In this document: positions 1 through 7,046 of the stretch, in pieces
How the letters are laid out: each line of letters starts with the position of its first letter
Numbering within the stretch: position 1 is the stretch's first letter
Origin: Winogradskyella sp.
GTDB taxonomy: Bacteria; Bacteroidota; Bacteroidia; Flavobacteriales; Flavobacteriaceae
DNA length: 48,589 bases
Direction of reading: 5' to 3'
Assembly (NCBI GenBank): GCA_028383925.1
Contig: JAOEWO010000017.1
Location: 1 to 48,589 of the forward strand
Translations under genes and position numbers: made by a program
Notes under the pieces: model-generated
Told to the model about the DNA's origin: nothing
Database searches by the model: none
Seen by the model: the letters and a program-made list of their open reading frames with translations, nothing else

Positions 1-4
1 AAGC

Positions 5-98
5 GAAGCATCTTTATTTAAACAACAGGTTCTTAGGTCATTGTATTCCCTCTGAAACCGAAGGTTCGGCGTAGCCAATGACAAGTGTGAGATGCTTC
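5..98. repeat. Nested palindromic intergenic element
   Basis: Three nested inverted repeats share one centre. GAAGCATCT (5-13) pairs with AGATGCTTC (90-98), GTCATTG (37-43) with CAATGAC (76-82), and CCGAA (58-62) with TTCGG (65-69). The parts GCGTAGCCAATGACA and GAGATGCTTC resemble dispersed palindromic elements that are common between flavobacterial genes; that resemblance is from memory. The element lies just upstream of the promoter of the UDP-xylose synthase gene. It could also work as a terminator for a gene beyond the left edge. Confidence 0.55.
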
Positions 99-147
99 AT
101 AGCTCTATTCTGGTGGCTTAATCAGCATGACATTCAAAGTATTTAAT

Positions 148-155
148 TACATTTG
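148..155 (+). promoter_or_regulatory. Putative -7 box upstream of the UDP-xylose synthase gene
   Basis: TACATTTG matches the Bacteroidetes -7 consensus TAnnTTTG and lies 34 bases before the ATG at 190. No clear -33 TTG element is seen at the usual distance. It would drive the first polysaccharide block. Confidence 0.45.
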
Positions 156-189
156 TACTATATATTAAACATTAAAAACACAACTATAA

Positions 190-1125
190 ATGAAACGAAT
201 TTTAGTCACTGGCGGTGCTGGTTTTGTAGGATCACATTTGTGTGAGCGCCTACTTAATGAAGGCAACGAAGTTATTTGTTTAGATAACTATTTTACAGGC
301 TCTAAAAAAAATATTGAACATCTTATGGATAATCACTATTTTGAGTTGGTGCGTCACGATGTCACTAACCCTTATATGGTAGAGGTTGATGAAATCTACA
401 ATTTAGCATGCCCAGCATCACCAGTGCATTACCAATACAATCCTATAAAAACAATTAAGACTTCCGTGATGGGAGCGATTAATATGTTAGGCTTAGCCAA
501 GCGCGTAGGAGCAAAAATATTGCAGGCCTCGACTAGTGAGGTGTATGGTGATCCTGCTGTGCACCCACAACCCGAAAGTTATTGGGGTAATGTAAACCCT
601 ATTGGGCTACGTTCTTGCTATGATGAAGGTAAGCGTTGCGCAGAAACATTATTTATGGATTACCACATGCAAAATGATGTGAATATAAAGATTGTTAGGA
701 TTTTTAATACCTACGGTCCAAGGATGAATCCACAAGACGGCCGTGTAGTGTCTAATTTTATAGTGCAAGCCTTAAGAGGTGAAGCTATTACTGTTTTTGG
801 TGATGGTACACAAACACGAAGTTTTCAGTATGTAGATGATTTAGTGGAGGGCATGATTAGAATGATGAATAGTAGAGATGGCTTTTGGGGCCCTGTAAAT
901 ATTGGGAATCCTGGCGAATTCACCATGTTAGAGTTAGCACAAGAAATCATTAAACTTACCAATTCTAGTTCTAAAATTACGTTCTTACCCTTGCCTCAAG
1001 ACGATCCTTTACAACGTCAGCCTGTAATCGATCTTGCAAAGAAAGAACTTAACGATTGGGACCCAAAAATACCTTTACATGAAGGTTTAGTTAAGACTAT
1101 TGATTATTTTAAATCTGTGATTTAG
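190..1125 (+). CDS. uxs: UDP-glucuronate decarboxylase (UDP-xylose synthase)
   Basis: A 311-residue extended short-chain dehydrogenase/reductase. It converts UDP-glucuronate to UDP-xylose with bound NAD+, in the cytoplasm. The Rossmann motif GGAGFVGS is at residues 8-15, the TSE catalytic segment at 115-117, and the catalytic pair Tyr144/Lys148 lies in SCYDEGK. The segment [11 protein letters not shown] (72-82) and the RSCYDEGKR block are typical of the UXS subfamily and separate it from dTDP-glucose dehydratases and GalE. It is full length, and the ATG matches the family start. It opens the first polysaccharide block; an 85-base gap separates it from a sulfotransferase gene. UDP-xylose as a donor for the local polymer is an inference. 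Confidence 0.93.
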   Translation: MKRILVTGGAGFVGSHLCERLLNEGNEVICLDNYFTGSKKNIEHLMDNHYFELVRHDVTNPYMVEVDEIYNLACPASPVHYQYNPIKTIKTSVMGAINMLGLAKRVGAKILQASTSEVYGDPAVHPQPESYWGNVNPIGLRSCYDEGKRCAETLFMDYHMQNDVNIKIVRIFNTYGPRMNPQDGRVVSNFIVQALRGEAITVFGDGTQTRSFQYVDDLVEGMIRMMNSRDGFWGPVNIGNPGEFTMLELAQEIIKLTNSSSKITFLPLPQDDPLQRQPVIDLAKKELNDWDPKIPLHEGLVKTIDYFKSVI

Positions 1126-1210
1126 ATGTGGTACTGTCTTATATGCTACTGCAAACTATATAATAAATAAATTATTTAAATATATGCCTTAATTTTTATG
1201 GGTACGTATA

Positions 1211-1918
1211 ATGATAAAAGTTAGAACAGTAAAACATTTTTTAAAGCAAAAACTAAAACCTTTCTATTTTTCTAGAAGTCAAAAAGTATTTTGTATTGGC
1301 AGAAACAAAACAGGTACAACCAGTATGTCGCGTATTTTTGTGCGCCTAGGCTTGTCTTTAGGTTCTCAGTCTGAGGCAGAATTGTTAGCTGACGATTGGA
1401 TGAATAATAATTTTGATTCACTTATAGCCTATGTGAAGTATAAGGGCATTTCGTTTCAAGATGTTCCTTTTAGTTTTCCAAATACATTTAAAGTTTTAGA
1501 TGAAGCATTTCCAAACAGTAAATTTATTTTAACGGTGAGAGACTCCTCTGAGGTTTGGTATAATTCTGTTATATCTTATATGCCTAAAATAAATTCAAGC
1601 GGTAATAGATTGCCAGATAAAATTGATTTACAAAATGATTATTATGTGTATAAGGGTTGGAAATTTAAAACACACCAGTTCAATTATAACACACCAGAAG
1701 ACGATTTGTTTAATAAAGCCATTTTAATTAAACACTATAATGATTACAACGCATCGGTAATTGACTATTTTAAAGATAAGCCAGGACAACTATTGGTGAT
1801 TAACCTTAAAGCACCAGATGCCTTAAATAGAATTTGTGTGTTTTTAAATAAAAAAAACACTTTAGGTGAAATGCCATGGGTTAATAAAACTAAGGATTTA
1901 AATTTTTTTAAATTTTAG
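1211..1918 (+). CDS. Sulfotransferase family protein
   Basis: A 235-residue protein of the PAPS-dependent sulfotransferase superfamily. The 5'-phosphosulfate loop is IGRNKTGTTS (29-38), with Lys33 followed by Gly-Thr-Thr. The 3'-phosphate loop is VRDSSEVWYNS (109-119). This branch resembles the small sulfotransferases with an FCIGRNKTGTTS start that are often found in polysaccharide clusters. It would transfer sulfate from PAPS to a sugar hydroxyl, in the cytoplasm; the acceptor is unknown. It follows the UDP-xylose synthase gene in the same direction. The region after it contains possible gene debris. Confidence 0.75.
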   Translation: MIKVRTVKHFLKQKLKPFYFSRSQKVFCIGRNKTGTTSMSRIFVRLGLSLGSQSEAELLADDWMNNNFDSLIAYVKYKGISFQDVPFSFPNTFKVLDEAFPNSKFILTVRDSSEVWYNSVISYMPKINSSGNRLPDKIDLQNDYYVYKGWKFKTHQFNYNTPEDDLFNKAILIKHYNDYNASVIDYFKDKPGQLLVINLKAPDALNRICVFLNKKNTLGEMPWVNKTKDLNFFKF

Positions 1919-2369
1919 ATATCGAACCCATTTAAATCAAATGTCCCAAATCATAACTCTAGTAATTCTAAGTTTGTAACGGGTACAAATATGTAAAATA
2001 TTTAAACTCGTATTACAAGATTGATTTGGCAGAACTAGATATTTTATTTAAAAGCATAGGGATGCTATAATATTTATTAGTGCATCAACTACTGATACCC
2101 TTAGTCAATTATTAAAAGCTTATGCATGGTATCATTAATTAAGTTTTATCTTCTGATATATTGAAAAACTTGAAGCTTTATAGATAGCTAGTGTGTCTAT
2201 TATTTTAGACACACTAGCACACATAGTTTTAAAATTATACATGTGTTTAGAACCCTTAGCAAGTTGCAAGAACACACCTAGTACAAGACTTACCAATGCC
2301 AAATCTAACTTAGGTTAATAGGTTATATAACCTTAGGGCACTACAAATAATTAAAGCAATTTATAATAA
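1919..2369. other. Gene-poor gap with possible coding remnant and hairpins
   Basis: No intact gene is seen. From 1972 a plus frame reads about 31 codons to a stop near 2070 (KIDLAELDILFKSIG near its end). From about 2061 another frame continues with DAIIFISASTTDTLSQLLKA and stops near 2139. Joined by one frameshift these look protein-like, so this may be the 3' remnant of a decayed gene; the family was not recognised. A strong hairpin follows at 2187-2218. A 14-base palindrome, AGGTTATATAACCT, at 2320-2333 lies before the GT25 gene. Confidence 0.3.
2187..2218. terminator. Hairpin, probable terminator
   Basis: GCTAGTGTGTCT (2187-2198) and AGACACACTAGC (2207-2218) are perfect 12-base complementary arms around an 8-base loop. 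No clean T-run follows, so a regulatory hairpin is the alternative. It sits between the sulfotransferase and the GT25 gene. Confidence 0.5.
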
Positions 2370-3116
2370 ATGACATTGTTAAAACATATATACGTCGTTA
2401 CCATTAAAAGAAATGCAGAGCGTCAACCTAGAATACGTAAAATTTTAAATGATCATAGTTTAAATTTTTCATTTGTTTGCGGTATAGACGGACAAGATTT
2501 AAAACCAAAACAAGTAGAAAAAGTTTTTGATGCAGAAGTTTCTAGAAAGCGATTAAAATACGATTTAACAAAAAATGAAATAGCCTGCTCACTAAGTCAT
2601 ATAAAAGCCCTAAAATTATTTTTAGAAAACGATCAACAAGAATTTGCCTTAATTTTAGAGGATGATATTGATATCCTGAATTTTGAGTCTTTACCTTTAG
2701 CATTACAACACATACCAGATGAAGAAACTTGGGATTTACTTTATTTTGGCTACCAGAAGATGAATATGCGCATGCCTAAAGCTATTTATATAAAATGGAG
2801 GTTTATATACCCAATTCTTAATTTTTTAAAAATTAAGCGTTACGATTTAAAAAAAATAAGATTAATATTTGCAGAGCCTTTTAATACCTATTGGTTCCGT
2901 GCTGGGTCTCATAATGAATCGCATGCTTATTTGGTATCGAGAGCTGCTGCAGAAAAAATTATAGCCTACAATACGCCTGTAACGTTACAAGCCGATGTGG
3001 TCCTTAGAGACATGATTACGGAAGGTAAACTAAAAGCATATGCCTTAAATAAACCAATTTTTGAACAATCGGACAGTTTAGTGTCTTCAATTGGTGTGCG
3101 TACTATTTCTATTTAA
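2370..3116 (+). CDS. Glycosyltransferase family 25 protein
   Basis: A 248-residue protein that resembles the GT25 family (LPS/capsule glycosyltransferases such as LgtB and LpsA). The N-terminus IYVVTIKRNAERQPRI is the typical start. NEIACSLSH (69-77) is the conserved Ser-His segment, and LILEDDIDI (95-103) carries the Asp-Asp metal and nucleotide-sugar site. These enzymes are cytoplasmic or peripheral and usually add galactose or a related sugar; the sugar here cannot be told. The gene is separated by large non-coding gaps on both sides (450 and about 630 bases), unusual in a polysaccharide operon and suggesting rearrangement. Confidence 0.82.
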   Translation: MTLLKHIYVVTIKRNAERQPRIRKILNDHSLNFSFVCGIDGQDLKPKQVEKVFDAEVSRKRLKYDLTKNEIACSLSHIKALKLFLENDQQEFALILEDDIDILNFESLPLALQHIPDEETWDLLYFGYQKMNMRMPKAIYIKWRFIYPILNFLKIKRYDLKKIRLIFAEPFNTYWFRAGSHNESHAYLVSRAAAEKIIAYNTPVTLQADVVLRDMITEGKLKAYALNKPIFEQSDSLVSSIGVRTISI

Positions 3117-3750
3117 TTTTAAACTGAATAGATGCTTTTTAACGCTTTAAACTTCGCCATAGTCTTGCCAATCGTATTTATACGGTATTAGTTTTTAACC
3201 CAGCGTTATTTTAAACTTTAAAGCGTCTTAATTGTAGCACCCAATTAGGCGTTTTAGGGCTTGTCAGACTGGCGTTTTTGTTGCTGATAGTCTTTATACT
3301 TTGCTAGATTATATCATAGACAGGTAGTTGCAAACCACAACTAAATTATAATAATTTTACAATACCTCATAAATTAAAACACAACAAATGAGAGGTGGTA
3401 TCTTTGCAGGAGCCTACATATTAATGTTATTAATCATTAATAAATATCCAAGACGACACCATCTAACTCAGTGCTACTCGTCAAGAATTACGCACAAAAT
3501 TAATAAACTCAAATTTTTAAATTGTTGCCATTTTATTTTTTCAAGATGAAATAAAGAGGTGCTGCATTTTAATAAAAAAATCAGAAGATATTATTAGGTT
3601 TTAATAGAATTTCCAGGTGTACTAAAACAACAATAAGTCTCAAAATACAATACCACATAATTTCTTTTTAAAAAAAAAATCTAATACCAGCTAAAAATTC
3701 AGCAAATCAATTGGTTTAAACACCAATTGATACTAACTAAATATATCCTA
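3117..3750. other. Gap of about 630 bases, no recognised gene
   Basis: No open frame with protein-like composition was found on either strand. ACGCTTTAAA (3142-3151) and TTTAAAGCGT (3217-3226) form a long-range inverted repeat. A compact inverted repeat lies at 3707-3730, next to the acetyltransferase start. The rest is AT-rich filler. Confidence 0.5.
3707..3730. promoter_or_regulatory. Inverted repeat before the acetyltransferase gene
   Basis: TCAATTGGT (3707-3715) and ACCAATTGA (3722-3730) are perfect 9-base arms with a 6-base spacer. The repeat ends 20 bases before the ATG at 3751. It could be an operator or a 5'-leader hairpin; no regulator can be assigned. Confidence 0.4.
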
Positions 3751-4305
3751 ATGCAAACAAAGGTCGATTTATCTAACTATGATAATTCTTGGTATGATCC
3801 AGGTTCAAAAATTAAGTGTATGATTTGGTATTTTATAAATATTCTCATCCTAAAAAATCGTTGGATACCTTCTTCTGCACTACGTGTATATACCTTAAGA
3901 TTATTTGGTTCAAAAATAGGAAAGCAGGTTGTTATAAAGCCCGGTGTAAATGTAAAGTACCCTTGGAAGTTAAGTATTGGTGATTACTCATGGATTGGTG
4001 AAGCCGTTTGGATAGATAATCTAGACCAAGTTATTATTGGTAAAAATGTATGCGTGTCTCAAGGTGCTATGCTATTGAGTGGTAACCATAACTACAAAAA
4101 GACAACGTTTAATTTAATGATAGCCCCTATAACTATTGAAACTGGTGTGTGGGTTGGTGCTAAAACTATAATATGCCAAGGTAGCACATTAAAAACACAT
4201 TCTGTTTTAACAGTAGGGTCTATAGCTAATGGCATATTAGAGGCCTACGGTATTTACAAAGGCAACCCAGCTATTAAAATTAAAGAAAGACAACTACTAT
4301 TATGA
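3751..4305 (+). CDS. WcaF-like hexapeptide-repeat acetyltransferase
   Basis: A 184-residue left-handed beta-helix acyltransferase of the colanic-acid WcaF type. The N-terminal part SWYDPGSKIKCMIWYFIN and the hexapeptide turns (VVIKPGVNVKY, IGDYSWIGEAVWID, IGKNVCVSQGAMLLSGNH) are diagnostic. The end, IYKGNPAIKI, is the usual closing motif. It would O-acetylate a sugar of the repeat unit using acetyl-CoA. The ATG at 3751 is preferred over an in-frame TTG at 3727, because the TTG lies inside an inverted repeat and the extra residues do not match the family. The stop overlaps the next gene by 4 bases (ATGA), so the two are translationally coupled. Confidence 0.85.
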   Translation: MQTKVDLSNYDNSWYDPGSKIKCMIWYFINILILKNRWIPSSALRVYTLRLFGSKIGKQVVIKPGVNVKYPWKLSIGDYSWIGEAVWIDNLDQVIIGKNVCVSQGAMLLSGNHNYKKTTFNLMIAPITIETGVWVGAKTIICQGSTLKTHSVLTVGSIANGILEAYGIYKGNPAIKIKERQLLL

Positions 4306-5081
4306 GTTTAAAAGTTTCAGTTATAACAGCAACTTACAATAGCGCTAAAACTTTAGGGTTCTGCTTAGATTCTGTTATTAGTCAAAATTATTCAAACATA
4401 GAATATATTATTATTGATGGCGATTCTAAGGATAATACACCAGGGTTACTTAAAGCAGCAGCCCAAAATCACCCTCAGATAAAATGGATTTCAGAACCAG
4501 ATATGGGAATCTACGATGCTTTAAATAAAGGAGTGGCATGCGCTACAGGTGATGTTATAGGTTTTTTGCACTCTGATGACATATTAGCAGACACTACCGT
4601 AATTACAGCTATAGTAGATGTGTTTAAAAATAATAGTACAGACGGTGTTTATGCCGATTTACAGTATGTAGATCAACAAGATGTCAATAAAGTTATTAGA
4701 TATTGGAAGAGTTCTAAATTTCATAGTAGCCTACTTAAAAAAGGATGGATGCCAGCGCACCCAACTTTATTTTTGAAACGTGAAATTTATAATAAGCATG
4801 GCTTATTTAATTTAGAATTTAAAATTTCATCAGATTATGATTTTATGTTACGAGTATTAACAGATTTTAGTCTGTCATTTATGTATTTACCCACTGTTGT
4901 TACCAAAATGCGTATTGGTGGTGCTAGTAATGGGAGTTTAAAAAAGATACTATTAAAATCTAAAGAAGACTACAAAATCTTAAAACAACACGATTTTTCT
5001 AGTCCGCTCTACACCGTAATATTTAAAAATCTATCTAAACTAAAACAGTTCAAAAGGTTACCTAAAATTTCAAAAATGTAA
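4302..5081 (+). CDS. Glycosyltransferase family 2 protein
   Basis: A 259-residue GT-A fold glycosyltransferase. The N-terminus VSVITATYNSAKTLGFCLDS is the GT2 nucleotide-binding start, and IIIDGDSKDNT is the second donor-binding segment. HSDD (90-93) is the DXD-type metal site. ISEPDMGIYDALNKG is typical of the WcaA-like branch of capsule transferases. The C-terminal region is basic. It probably acts at the inner face of the cytoplasmic membrane on a lipid-linked acceptor. It is coupled to the acetyltransferase by ATGA overlap. The donor sugar is unknown. Confidence 0.87.
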   Translation: MSLKVSVITATYNSAKTLGFCLDSVISQNYSNIEYIIIDGDSKDNTPGLLKAAAQNHPQIKWISEPDMGIYDALNKGVACATGDVIGFLHSDDILADTTVITAIVDVFKNNSTDGVYADLQYVDQQDVNKVIRYWKSSKFHSSLLKKGWMPAHPTLFLKREIYNKHGLFNLEFKISSDYDFMLRVLTDFSLSFMYLPTVVTKMRIGGASNGSLKKILLKSKEDYKILKQHDFSSPLYTVIFKNLSKLKQFKRLPKISKM

Positions 5082-5089
5082 TACCTTTG
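5082..5089 (+). promoter_or_regulatory. Putative -7 box before the first WecA-like gene
   Basis: TACCTTTG fits TAnnTTTG and lies immediately after the GT2 stop codon, 36 bases before the ATG at 5125. It suggests that the initiation/export trio can be transcribed separately. No strong -33 element is visible. Confidence 0.4.
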
Positions 5090-5124
5090 TATCCCAATGG
5101 ATGCAAATCTAAAAGCTATATGCA

Positions 5125-6213
5125 ATGTTTACAATTAACGTTAGTGACTACCAATTAGAGTTTATGCTATGTGCAGCTATTGTTAGTTTTTTAATTTCTT
5201 ATTTATCTTATGAAACTATAATTACAGTTGCAGAGCAAAAGCATCTTATGGATGAGCCTGGAGAACGGAGTAGTCATCATAAAAAAGTACCTACACTAGG
5301 CGGAATTGCTATATATTTAAGTTTGTTAGTTGTACTTATGTTATTAGGATCTTTTCTTAATACAAAATTGATGCTAATGAGTTTGGCAAGCTTAAGCGTA
5401 TTGTTGTTTCTAGGTCTTAAAGACGACCTATTAATTTTGGCATCACGTAAAAAGTTTTTTATACAGGTGTTAACTGGTATTATATTTATAGCAGTTACCG
5501 ATCTTCGTATTACAAGTTTATTTGGTGTATTAGGCTTTACATCATTAACTTATTTACACTCTTTTTTGTTTTCGTTATTCGTATTTGTACTTATAATTAA
5601 TGCATATAACATGATTGATGGTATTGATGGGTTAGCTGGAGGGTTTGGCGTGATTGGTACTTTAGTTTTTTCGGGTCTGCTTTATTCTGAAAATCAACTA
5701 GGACTAGCCGTAATTGGAATATCTGCTGCTAGTGCTTTAATTGCATTTTTAAGACTTAACTTATCACAGAATAAGAAAATTTTTATGGGAGATACAGGAA
5801 CCATGATTGTAGGTTTTTGTCTGGCTATTTTAACTTTAGGATTTTTAAATACTTCAGATTTAGATATACATAGCAATTACCACGAGTCTGCACCAGTATT
5901 AGCAATCGCCATACTCTTTTTTCCGCTTCTTGATACCCTACGCGTGTTTGTATTACGTGTTTTTAAATATAAGAAAAGTCCTTTTAGTGCAGATAGAAAT
6001 CATATTCATCACTGGTTTTTAGACCTTAATTTGTCGCATATTAAGGTTTCAAGTATTCTTATAGGTCTTAATTTAGCTGTAATTGCTGTAAGTTTTTTGG
6101 TTAATTTTAAAGATTGGACACATCGCTTATGGGGGGTCGCTATAAGCGGTTCAATTATGTATTTTGTAGCCTATATTATTTTAAAAACGATGCGAACAAA
6201 AAAAAATGATTAA
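5125..6213 (+). CDS. WecA/MraY-family undecaprenyl-phosphate sugar-1-phosphate transferase (copy 1)
   Basis: A 362-residue polytopic membrane enzyme of the PNPT family (about ten hydrophobic segments). It attaches a sugar-1-phosphate, usually GlcNAc-1-P, to undecaprenyl phosphate and so starts repeat-unit synthesis. Family motifs: DEPGERSSHHKKVPTLGG (43-60), the Asp pair in LKDDL (98-102), NAYNMIDGIDGLAGG (159-173), MGDTG (221-225) and the loop motif HIHH (293-296). A clear paralogue lies at 41735-42835. It is followed by Wza-like and Wzc-like genes in the same order as there. The ATG 43 bases after the GT2 stop is well placed behind a -7 box. Confidence 0.88.
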   Translation: MFTINVSDYQLEFMLCAAIVSFLISYLSYETIITVAEQKHLMDEPGERSSHHKKVPTLGGIAIYLSLLVVLMLLGSFLNTKLMLMSLASLSVLLFLGLKDDLLILASRKKFFIQVLTGIIFIAVTDLRITSLFGVLGFTSLTYLHSFLFSLFVFVLIINAYNMIDGIDGLAGGFGVIGTLVFSGLLYSENQLGLAVIGISAASALIAFLRLNLSQNKKIFMGDTGTMIVGFCLAILTLGFLNTSDLDIHSNYHESAPVLAIAILFFPLLDTLRVFVLRVFKYKKSPFSADRNHIHHWFLDLNLSHIKVSSILIGLNLAVIAVSFLVNFKDWTHRLWGVAISGSIMYFVAYIILKTMRTKKND

Positions 6214-6226
6214 CTCAACTATAACA

Positions 6227-7045
6227 ATGAAATTTATAAAACGTACCTTAATATTAAAGCGAAATTATGCGCTTTATGTTCTATTTCTATTTATTATAAC
6301 TAGTTTATCGTCTTGTTCAACCAAAAAGCAAATTATTTATCTTCAAGATATTGATGCGTATAATAATTCTCAAATTATATATCCTGACAATAGCATACAA
6401 CCAAATGATATTTTAAGTATTCAAGTATCTTCCGGAAGTATTGCAGAAGCTGCTGAGCCTTACAACAAGCAAGCTCAAGGTGGTAACATGATGGGTGGTG
6501 GCGCCAATGGTGGCCAACAAGGAAATTTACAAATGCAAGGGTATTTGGTTTCCAAAGATTTAATGATAAAATTACCTATACTGGGTGAGATTTCTGTAAA
6601 AGATAAAACGCTTAAATCATTAGAAGCGGTCATAGAAAATAAGTTAGTAGCAGATAACCATCTCACATTTCCAACAGTGATGGTCGCCTTATTAAATGCA
6701 AAATACACTACTCTAGGTGAAATGGGAACTGGAACTCACTATTTTAATGAAAACAACCTTACCATTTTACAAGCTATTGGAAGGGCAGGGGATTTAACTA
6801 TACAAGGTAAGCGAAATGATATAATAGTTATACGTGAGGTCGATGGTATAAGGCAAATAGCTCATTTAGATTTAACAGCATCAGACCTTCTTGATAGTCC
6901 TTTTTATTTTATAAAACCTAATGATGTTATTTATGTAAAACCTAATGATGTACGTGTAAGATCTGCTGGTTTTATTACGGGCCCTTCTGCGCTTATTGGT
7001 TTCGCAACATTGTTAGTAACAACAGCATTATTAATAACAAAGTAA
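6227..7045 (+). CDS. Wza-like polysaccharide export lipoprotein (copy 1)
   Basis: A 272-residue outer-membrane auxiliary protein of the Poly_export/SLBB family. A signal peptide with lipobox SLSSC gives Cys30 as the lipidated residue. IQPNDILSIQV marks the Poly_export domain, and the SLBB part covers LGEMGTGTHYFNENNLTILQ onward. A Gly/Met/Asn-rich insert sits near residues 80-105. A hydrophobic stretch at the C-terminus (about the last 20 residues) may be a membrane anchor. It is shorter than E. coli Wza (about 380 residues), as in many Bacteroidetes. The ATG at 6227 is preferred; another at 6206 would overlap the preceding gene and spoil the signal peptide. It forms the export channel with the Wzc-like kinase. 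Confidence 0.87.
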   Translation: MKFIKRTLILKRNYALYVLFLFIITSLSSCSTKKQIIYLQDIDAYNNSQIIYPDNSIQPNDILSIQVSSGSIAEAAEPYNKQAQGGNMMGGGANGGQQGNLQMQGYLVSKDLMIKLPILGEISVKDKTLKSLEAVIENKLVADNHLTFPTVMVALLNAKYTTLGEMGTGTHYFNENNLTILQAIGRAGDLTIQGKRNDIIVIREVDGIRQIAHLDLTASDLLDSPFYFIKPNDVIYVKPNDVRVRSAGFITGPSALIGFATLLVTTALLITK

Positions 7046-7046
7046 A

